Of a stretch of DNA of 64,000 nt, positions 55,800 through 64,000 are shown in pieces. Origin of the DNA: Anthonomus grandis grandis (Eukaryota > Arthropoda > Insecta > Coleoptera > Curculionidae). Positions within the stretch are counted from its first letter, which is position 1, and each line of letters starts with the position of its first letter. The translations under genes and the position numbers were made by a program. The notes under the pieces were generated by a model, which was not told where the DNA came from, ran no database searches, and saw only the letters and a program-made list of their open reading frames with translations. The stretch lies in assembly GCF_022605725.1 (NCBI RefSeq), contig NC_065556.1, forward strand, positions 6,138,001 through 6,202,000, given 5' to 3'.

Positions 55800-56660
55800 C
55801 TGACTTTAATTGCTACAGAGTGGAACCGAGGATATTGGCTACGTATTTCTTATTAGTCTCCTGAAATGAGTGGCAGATAGAATAATTCCAAACAGCGTGA
55901 TTTATATCTATATCTAATTTATATTTATTCTTCGAAAAAGAACAATTACTGCATTTAAATTGATCTGACTTAGCTTTACAAGACTTAACATCATGAGACC
56001 CTACACAAAGAGACAAATTATATTATTTTTGCAAAATTTTAGCGAGTGACCGAAATTATTACACTTAAAATATCGTGTGATATGCGTGGAATCATATATA
56101 CTGCAATTATGCAAGCCAACAACGATTTTACCATGCTCTTTTAATTGCATAAATGTGACATTATCTAGCCGCAGATCAGCCTGATAAATATTGTTATTAT
56201 GTTTTATAGGCCAACAGTTAGGTCAGAGGTATTATTAAGAAAATATTTGTTTTCTAATTTCAAAATAAATTCTAAATCACTATTAAAATAATGCTGAGAT
56301 AATCCGACAATACGTAAAATTGGCATGGCTGACTTCAGTTCTTGTACATCGTAGCCTGTGGAAAGTTTTTCCGCAGCGAGATTTTTCATCCGATGTGCTC
56401 TCTCTAGATCGGTAGTAACGAGAATTCCCCCACCAGCTACATGCTTTACTTTATTTATTTGAATATTTTGGTCAGCTGGTCTAATGTCAGTTAAAATGTC
56501 AGACTTGGTACGACTATTGTCCTGCTGTTGATTTTTTGGTTTGATGACTATTTGAGTCGACTTGCTTAACATATCTGCAAAACTCGGTTTTAGGGAGGCA
56601 TTGGTGAGCATTAGTGTGGTATACTGCTGCGCCATGAGTAACTTTTCGTCGATCTTGGCT
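55800..56660 (-). pseudogene. LINE ORF1 with zinc knuckles (broken)
   Basis: The minus strand is open over 56635-56204 (KPSFADMLSK, TDLERAHRMKNLAAEKLS), a Gag-like N-terminal half with an RRM-like region. After a stop it continues (about 56200-56030) with VTFMQLKEHGKIVVG and a knuckle of the form RYFKCNNFGHSLKFC, then (56016-55813) CVGSHDVKSC and CSNC. A stop separates the parts. Confidence 0.8.
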
Positions 56661-56759
56661 TCTAAAGTCTGCGAAAAGAGTCTTGAAAGGAAGCAAAATG
56701 ACGTTGGACAGATTCTTTGATCGTCTTATTAACACTATCAAGAGGAAGGTTACGGCAGG

Positions 56760-56905
56760 TTGGACATCTCCAAATAAGTCCTGGGACAGCGGGTATAAGA
56801 TTGATGTTTTGTCTCAATCATTCTCAGGTAGATAGAGGCACTGTACTTTTTATCGTGAAATTTCCCGATTTACTTTCGGTTCTGGCTGCAGTGTTATTAA
56901 TCTAA
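56760..56905 (+). repeat. Segment repeated in reverse at about 58990-59110
   Basis: Its plus frame reads VDRGTVLFIV and LLSVLAAVLLI. The minus frame at 59110-59010 reads IDRGILYFLT and WLSVLAAIAIAIL. Nucleotides match only in blocks (agatagaggcactgtactttt, gttctggctgca), while the peptide likeness is clearer. Family unknown. Confidence 0.5.
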
Positions 56906-56909
56906 TAAA

Positions 56910-57960
56910 AAAATTATATGAACAATTTTTTTTATTGGATTAATAAAAATTCCTAAGATATCGAAGTTGTGGTAATTCTAAAGCCTTTTAATTTATTTTT
57001 ATATTTAGAAAAACAGCAATATTATTTTAAGACATAAAATTAAATATGTTCATTACTACAAAAGAATAATAATTAGAAAATATGGCTATATCCATGTACA
57101 TTTATGTTACATATTATACAAATTCTGAAATATGCTACCCCGTCACACTCTTAACGAATCACCTGATACAACCTAGCCTTCCTTAGTGCCTTGGTACTTA
57201 TTGTTTAGGTCTGACGATACGAATAAAAATATTTTTACACTATTGGCCAGTCATAACCAAAACAAGCCTAGCCTATGAATTTTGGACATCTTATAAAGGT
57301 TTAACGTACACAACTTTTTCTTACACTATTTTATTCACAAAAACTAAATTCGTTTTTTAAGCATAATAAAACATTATTACTAACTAAATGTAATTGAAAA
57401 GCAAGCACAGAAAAGAATGAATACATTAAGGAATACTAAAATATATTAAATCACTACATTTTGTATTGTAAGTGATAATTATAGGCAAAGTGGATCAGAG
57501 TGAAAATACACGAAAAAAAATTGTATGACCACATTATAACATTTTATAAAAGCCATATATGTAAGTGAAAGTTCAGATGAATAATCTTAATAATTGGCTT
57601 CGTAAAAAACCGCGTATAAAAATCATGCTTACAGCTGAGGTACGTATACTGCCTAGAAACTTAAAAGCTGCCTCTTTATGAATATATACCTAAAAGCAGG
57701 ATTTTCTAGCTATTTTATATGCCCGAAATATATTTGTAAGTAAATATTTATCAAATTTCTATATTCATACATTATATTACAAAGTAAGTTTTAACTTTAT
57801 ACTTACGTTTTAGAAGAAACAAAGGGGGAATAACATTACAGGCTAAGCCTTTGTGGCTTTTTGGTGGAGAATGAATTCTGGGGCAAAATGATTGGTACAG
57901 ATAAAGTGTTTAGTTTGAATTATTTCACTAGTGGTTTTTGAGCAAGGATTTTTAATAATA
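56910..57960. other. AT-rich stretch, nothing recognised
   Basis: No open frames, motifs or repeats could be supported. Confidence 0.4.
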
Positions 57961-58230
57961 ACTATCCATACCCAGTGGCGAAGCGTGAACTTTTTTTTCG
58001 GGTAGACAAACAATAAAAATCGTTAATTAGAAAAAATAAAAACACAACTAGAATACAGTTGCCAATATCGAACAGTCGTTCATAAATAACCACTAAAATA
58101 ATCCACTAAAAAAACCTTTTCTATACACCCAAAAATAAAAATACTAATTATTGAATTACTATAGCACGCGCCCGCACCAAACGCCAAATGCAGATTCATC
58201 AAAACAAAACTGAAGATGTATTACGGCCGA

Positions 58231-58437
58231 TCAGATCAAGCGTGTCAATAAACAATAACCCTCAACAGCATAATAAAATAGCTGGTCGACTTCGATAGAC
58301 AAAAGCTCGAATGTCTTTCCCGCGAGTAAATTTTGCATACGTAATAGGCTGAATGCTGATGCGGCCGGACCTCTGTCACCTGCTTGATGCGTATTTGGTT
58401 CGATTAGATGCTCCAAATTTCGGAAGACAAATATCAA
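58231..58437 (-). other. Unrecognised open frame, 68 codons
   Basis: The translation (RNLEHLIEPNTHQAGDRGPAA ... LLAGKTFELLSIEV) is GC-richer than its surroundings and not low-complexity. I do not recognise the family. A hAT-like terminus (cagtggcgaagcgtgaac) lies upstream at about 57973, so this could be transposon-derived. Confidence 0.3.
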
Positions 58438-59009
58438 TGTGTCTTCCTGGGGCTCGTATACATTAATTGGGTGTCAGCCCTGCATTTTTATTTTAATTGG
58501 TGCGTCAGGCGGGGCACGCCTTAGGTATTATAGATAGATAGATATTATAGCCATTTAGATACTATATAATAATAGTAAGGAGAGCGACTACGTTCTGTGT
58601 TATTTTTTTAAATTTTAATTTAACAATGAAATAATTACGTGATAAATTAATGACAAATAACTGGATAATTTTGGGTATACAGTGTCTACCCAGCTATATT
58701 ATAGTCTGTGCAGCCTGTGACATAAATATAGCCAGTTGTCATTGCAGTGTCAGCGTCGCCCATAAATTTTGTGAAATGGTGTTAATACAAATTTAATATT
58801 AATAATAAAAAGTTCATAACCAAAGTCAAAAGTAAAGTTTGAGATACCACAGTACACAAGATACGAGAAAGTACACCACTGACTACCGGATATTATTGGA
58901 TTTATAAATAGGCAGCTAATTCTTCTTTTGTGAAGGGCACTAAGTCTCGTTTGACAGGCACTGGACACCAAATATTAATTGGCATAACAGGCTTATAGTG
59001 TTTATTACT

Positions 59010-59216
59010 TTAGTTTCTCAATGACGTGAGGATAGCGATGGCAATTGCAGCCAGAACAGAAAGCCAATCAAAAGAAACCCAAGTTAAAAAATACAGAATA
59101 CCTCTATCTATCGGAGAATAAAAAAACAAAACAGCTTCTGCAATAGATCGCAAAATTACGTTCCGCGCTCGTAATCTTTTGATCGAGCGAATAACAACCC
59201 GACATTCTCCTTCCAT
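59010..59216 (-). other. Small open frame with a predicted membrane segment
   Basis: 68 codons. A basic N-terminal half (RVVIRSIKRLRARNVILRSI) is followed by IDRGILYFLTWVSFDWLSVL and a hydrophobic AAIAIAIL end. Related in peptide sequence to the plus-strand segment at 56815-56905. It could be part of an unknown repeat family or a short membrane peptide; function unknown. Confidence 0.35.
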
Positions 59217-59469
59217 TTAACTTTCTTTTTTAAAGAATGATTTTTTGTGGCTTTTCTGTCCCGTAATCACGTTTTGTAGAATACGCTATACCCCACTTGT
59301 TTAATGCATTCGCGCATACGCCGTGGTTTGTGCAAATTCTGTTAAGTGATGTCACTATTTTACTGGACTGTTCAAAGACGCGTGGTTTTGTTCTTATGCA
59401 GGGATAGTTGCTACATTAAAGTAAGCAATTATCTATCTATTTTCGTTACCAGTAAGTAGTCTATGGGAT

Positions 59470-59790
59470 CAAACTATGAGGTGAGCAGTACTTTAGCAGT
59501 TTGTATAGTAATCTTGTATATGTTGCCTTTTTTAAGTTAAAATTCTCGAATAAGGGCTTTTCGTCGGAAATCTGAATGGGTTATATGGCTCAGTATTTCT
59601 TAGCCATTGGGTAAGGGTTGATCTTAGCGTTTCACTGACTATCTTCAGTCTTGTTCAGTTACACGTTTAGTTTTTGGGTGTACACACTCCTGAGCCAGAT
59701 CGGTGTGGCGTACTCTGTAATTGAGTAAATCAGCCCAAGTACTGAGGTTCGTAATATTTCAGCTGGGATCGGATGCGAATCTAAAATGAA
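59470..59790 (-). pseudogene. LINE reverse transcriptase C-terminal fragment
   Basis: The minus strand reads PAEILRTSVLGLIYSITEYA, TPIWLRSVYTQKLNV.LNKT (about 59700) and NAKINPYPMAKKY, the conserved passage after the palm domain in jockey-group LINEs (YS.AEY..P.W, then ST..PWLP). Short and decayed. Confidence 0.65.
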
Positions 59791-59799
59791 ATTGCCACG

Positions 59800-62070
59800 T
59801 TAATTGAAGCACGTTAATTGATCCTGATTTGCCTCTACTAATGCAAAGTACTGTATTGCAAATTGAAAAGCATTTTAGAACTCACGGACATGTTAGAATT
59901 ATTCCTAAATAAGCACCTTACTCAGTAAGCGAGGAATACATAACTCAATATTCTACTTGCGTAAGACTAATAATATCAATAAAATAATTTAAAAATGTTT
60001 AAACACAAAATCATATTACACGCCTTTTGATGATACTTTAAATAGTAATAATTGTTTTTATTAGGTAAACCGACAAAATTATCATTTATCATTTAAATTT
60101 AACTGATGAAAGATATTCTCAGTTTTTGCCAACTACTTTCGTACCAGAAATACTTCTCTTAAAGCACTTCCAAGACAATACAAAATTCTCGCCAAAAATA
60201 TCTACTATCAGCAGAATAGTGTACTGTAATGTGGAATAAGGGAAGCAATTAAGGGGCCACCAAGATCGCCTTAGATTTTTTGTTTTGCCAACCCCATTAA
60301 ATTTGTATCTTTAGGATTATCTCAAAAGTAAGGTGCATTATACAAAAAAGTTCTTTTAAAAATATTAAACACCCTAAATATGGGATAAGAAAAAAAATCC
60401 ATTACTTCGCAGATTTTCGAAAGCTTACAAAGGGAATTCGATCATTAATTAGCTCTTTTTTATTGGTGTTCTTTTTAAGCAGTTACTAAATTAATAAGAC
60501 AATAACTATTATACTTTGCTTAAAAAATGTGTCAACTTCATTTTAGATTGGCCGCCGGTTCTCAACCTTGCCATAACTAATATTTCGATTTTAAAAGTTT
60601 TTATGAGATAGTGAATAGTATCTGTTTTCGAGAGCTCAAAAAAAATCCATGAAGAAATTGCAATAAAAGAATTGAGAGGAATGTGAAGTAATTTTAATTT
60701 AATGTTATGCAATAATAAATAAAGATATTTTTCTAAAGATTCAAACATGTTCTTTAATGTGAGTTATTTGTGGTTACCTCAGTTTGCAATCTTAGTAAAA
60801 AAAAACTACTTCATATATACAATATATTTTTGTCGTAGTTTTGATCTCTTCGGAATTATCCTTAGGATGCTAAAATATATACAAAAACATAAATATCTAA
60901 AATCATAGATTCTGCCATAGTTAAACAATGCTTAAATTTTTGAATACAGTAAACGTAATAATCGACTAGAATATATAAACTGATCATCTGAAGTAGTTTT
61001 TTTACCTAAGTATATCCAAAAAAAGCATGGATGGTTTAAGGAGGCTAATTATATTAGAGTCGATCTTATAAATGTTTAGCACTTCAATTACCGAAGTGGG
61101 GAACGCTGTCAGAAGCTATATAATAATCAACCCAGGCTACTACGATAATTCACTTCTAGTTTTTTGAATCTTGAGTTATAACCCTATCAATAATATGTTG
61201 TTAATTGCATTGGTATGTGTTACCTATAAAGGTATACATACAGCAAAATAGGTAAAGACCTATTTTGCTTCTCTGTAATGATATTTTATGTTTCTACGTT
61301 AGTGCCAATCATGTCAGCTAAAATAAAAATATTTTGAAAAGATTAGGCACGCAGTGAGAGGCTTGGAATCATGAAGGCTTTGCCTTCAGATATAAATCCG
61401 TTCATGTATTCTTTTCCATTCAAAATTCTGATGAGCAGAGTGTTAGTTAACTTCTGGTATCGACTTTGTTTCATTAGTAGTTTTGAGTATAGTAATTTTC
61501 GGCTGCTTTTCAGTTATAAGACTCTGAGATATATCTATCCTGCTAATCTATGGTGATATTTGTCTCACACATTTTATTAATATTAAAACATCTCTGTTAC
61601 TCCACCCCAATCCATGCGTTGTCCCTCTTCTGATTTCCCTTTGATGCCTATACATTTCTCCAGTAATTTTCAAATTGTTTTATTATTGGCAGTTTTTCCT
61701 GTTGGACTTATTGTCCATCGAATCTCATAAAGGAAAGAAAGACAACCTTTAGTTTATTAATTAGCATCATTAGTTATTTTTTGTGTTTTGTGTATACGTA
61801 TTTTTTTATAATTCTAACCTAGTTATAGCAAAGGTATGATTTTGCCAGTACCCTAAAGAAGGTACTAAAGAAAGTACCCTAAAATACTATTGTCTAAAAA
61901 TACGTGATATTTTGTTCATTTCTATTGACATACGCTATTAACTTTATACTGCTTTAGAACTATACAGTGAGGACGCGCAGGTTGGCATAAATTCATTTAA
62001 AATTCAGGGATGTGTTCGAAAAAAAACGTTTGGACATCTTAATTTTTGGCGATTTTTTTGATGATGATTT
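59800..62070. other. AT-rich stretch, nothing recognised
   Basis: Short open frames at 60509-60748 (minus) and 61371-61556 (plus) show no known motif and are probably chance. Confidence 0.35.
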
Positions 62071-62078
62071 CATGTATA

Positions 62079-62530
62079 CAGGGTGAACCAAAAAAAAGCA
62101 ACGACCGATTTACTAGAAAATCCACATAAATCAACTCGACAAGTTGCTGCAGATCAGTCGGTTGGCAAATCATGTGTTTTTAAATATTTGCATAGGAGTA
62201 AATGGCATCCATATAAAATTTTCATTATTGGGCACCAAAAAATATATACTGTAGTATAGAAAGTCACACACAATTTCCCAAAAAGTTAAACGTATGGGCA
62301 GGAATTGTGGGCACATCAATTGTGGGTCCCTATTTTATTCAGGGCGCACTGAAAAATATTTAGAGTTGCTTTAAAGTCTAGTTTAATTGCACTTTATCCA
62401 AATAGTGAAAACCCATTTATACCGGCAGATTCAATATGGTTCCAACAGGATGGCGCCCCCCACATTATTCGCGAATTTATTGACTGGCCAGCAAGGTCGC
62501 CAGATTTAACCCCAACAGTTTAATACCCTG
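62079..62530 (+). mobile_element. Internally deleted mariner
   Basis: CAGGGTG at the left and (reverse) CAGGGTATTAAAC at the right, each flanked by TA (62077-62078 and 62531-62532). 452 bp. The two ends match only over the first eight bases. Confidence 0.65.
62110..62520 (+). pseudogene. Mariner/Tc-type transposase relic
   Basis: Across three frames: STRQVAADQSVGKS (HTH, about 62135), VKRMGRNCG/VWAGIVGTSIVGPYFI (about 62290), YPNSENPFIPADSIWFQQDG (second D, about 62395-62455) and WPARSPDLTP (third motif, about 62485). The region with the first catalytic D is lost. Unlike the other mariners here, it has the WFQQDGA style of DDE_3 transposases. Confidence 0.8.
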
Positions 62531-62539
62531 TAGTTGCTC

Positions 62540-63660
62540 AAAAAAGGTATAGTCCTCTAATAAAATGTTAACGGCTCTATAACCTCACACTTAGAAAACT
62601 ATGTAAGTTCAGGTATGACTGTTGTACTACAAGACACTTTTTATTTTTAATTCTATGTACTATTTTTAATCGGTGTGTAAGCAAACTAGATACCTAATAA
62701 CTTATTTTACAAATAACTAAAAAAGAGTTCGATTTTAGTATCAGTATATTGCGAAATAAATCAACAAATTCACCTAACCCATTTTTTATATGACGATGTA
62801 ATAAAGAGCTTCTTTGCTTTTTTAATAAATCTACTTTTTTAATGGATTAATAACAATTAAAGCTATCAAAGCAAAATAATAAAATGAAAATTTATCGCGA
62901 CCAAATTGCCCACTTTCAGTCTATAGCTTTTTAATCACAACACAATCTATATGAATATTTATTGGCTTTTGGCAAAAGTTTTATGTGATTATAAATATGT
63001 TTTTATGGTTTTGATTTACTTTTAAAAAATTATTTAGAATGAGTTAAATAAAAAATAAATAATGAAATACATAAAAGTTATCCCAAAGCTTATTTATTAT
63101 ACCAATATAATTTATACTAAACCCAATTTAGCCATTTTCCGTATATACACCTTTCAAAATATTAAGTACAGTAGAGTACGTGTTGTAACCCTTTAGAGAT
63201 TACTCTTTACGGCTTATCTCAAGAACGTGCAAATCTACCGTAATTAAGCAACCCCTCTAGTCAGGGCAGGTTATTTAAAAGGTGAAAATCACGTATCTTA
63301 TAGGGTCTTAAGAGACACTGAATTTTTTATTTTTTTAAAGATTTTAGAAGTGCCTGATTAATTTGGGAAAAAAATATAATTGTCAAGAGTATTTTTATTT
63401 TGGTATTTTTGTATTATATTGTATTAAAAAAATGTTAAATGAACAGAAAATTTTATTTATTAAAATTTTTATAAGATTTAGTTTTTATGTAACTATTTAA
63501 CTGAATAGTTTTAATTGAGAAACTCTAATAGTAGACAATTTCAGAGGTTTAGTGTATTTTGGTCAAGGCAATATTATTTTTGAAAAATAATAATATTGAG
63601 CACAATATTTAAGAAATTAGGCTCGTAAAAATTATTTGCCAAAAAATGTTTGGAAAACAA
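62540..63660. other. AT-rich stretch, nothing recognised
   Basis: No supported feature. Confidence 0.4.
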
Positions 63661-63669
63661 ACGCAAATA

Positions 63670-64000
63670 GTTTTTGCTGTTGAGAATATTTACCTACATT
63701 TATCTACAGAATGTGCTGCAAACAATCAATGACTCTTGTAAAATATATAAACTCAATACGAATTTGAAGAAAAAAAAGTATATGGTTATCACAAAACCAC
63801 AAAATATAGACGTAAACTTAAAAATTATAAAGATTCCAATTAAAAGAGTTCAACATTATAAATATTTAGGCACAATAATAAACGAAATTGCTTAAAATCA
63901 AAAAGTTTTTTTGCACCACATATAAACTTAAAATTAGGGACAACAATCCTTCAATGATCTTCATTTTCATTTCTATTATATGGTGCCGAAGCATGGTTAC
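63670..64000 (+). pseudogene. RTE-like LINE reverse transcriptase, 5'-truncated, runs off the edge
   Basis: The plus frame (63674-63895) reads LQTINDSCKIYKLNTNLKK, YMVITKPQ and IKRVQHYKYLGTIINE; then after a frameshift FLHHI.LKLGTT, and near the edge LLYGAEAWL. YKYLG followed by LLYG.E.W is the C-terminal pattern of RTE-type reverse transcriptases. The element is cut upstream near 63670 and continues beyond the window. Confidence 0.8.

Larger units (their letters stand above)
53285..56700 (-). mobile_element. LINE (CR1/jockey group), 3' end missing
   Basis: On the minus strand: ORF1 with knuckles (56650-55800), AP endonuclease (about 55500-54760) and reverse transcriptase (54628-53290), ending abruptly just past the FADD block, about 120 bp from the BEL LTR. 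Confidence 0.85.

Noticed and set aside
57965..58765. Non-autonomous hAT between cagtggcgaagcgtg and gtcagcgtcgccc
   Set aside because: Ends match only about 12 of 17 bases and no 8-bp duplication was found.

Overview
This 64-kb window is AT-rich animal DNA made almost entirely of transposable elements in several layers. The elements point to an insect, possibly a beetle, but the order is not proven: an env-bearing gypsy-type (errantivirus-like) LTR element, a BEL/Pao element, Tc1/mariner elements of the DUF4817-like type, a pogo element with a pipsqueak HTH, a ZMYM-type hAT, three PIF/Harbinger elements with MADF genes, and several LINE types. No rRNA, tRNA, operon or CRISPR was seen. The only candidate host coding sequence is a pair of small phase-compatible exons near 48.2-48.5 kb.

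Layout. 1-13.8 kb: an env-bearing LTR element (1380-8448, 4-bp target duplication) sits inside a short inverted-repeat element and is itself split by a 2.33-kb mariner with TIRs of about 510 bp. A second, inverted copy (9957-13830, minus) has part of env replaced by a LINE fragment in the same sense. 13.99-20.46 kb: a decayed LINE with a PHD-like finger and CCHC knuckles, split by a nearly intact ZMYM-type hAT (15243-18181, perfect 8-bp duplication). 20.46-22.5 kb: PIF/Harbinger 1. 25.11-31.59 kb: a pogo element holding a complete-looking LINE insertion with an 11-bp duplication. 31.6-37.2 kb: LINE fragments and a deleted gypsy-type element. 37.3-40.07 kb: PIF/Harbinger 2, the best preserved. 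40.3-41.3 kb: a mariner relic. 41.7-45.05 kb: PIF/Harbinger 3, TAA duplication, with a TA-rich MITE in its intron. 45-47.1 kb: a LINE relic, a mariner and a fold-back element. 47.1-49.4 kb: candidate host exons and a short TIR element. 49.5-53.16 kb: a BEL/Pao element lacking its 5' part. 53.3-56.7 kb: a minus-strand LINE. 56.7-64 kb: mostly unrecognised AT-rich DNA with small LINE and mariner relics, running off the edge in an RTE-like LINE.

The most interesting signal is the gene layout shared by all three PIF/Harbinger elements. The transposase gene and the MADF gene lie on opposite strands and interlock: the second exon of each lies within the intron of the other. The splice signals and the phase across the junctions can be read in the sequence. 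Almost every coding region here carries stops or frameshifts; the exceptions are transposase exon 2 of Harbinger 2 and of Harbinger 3.
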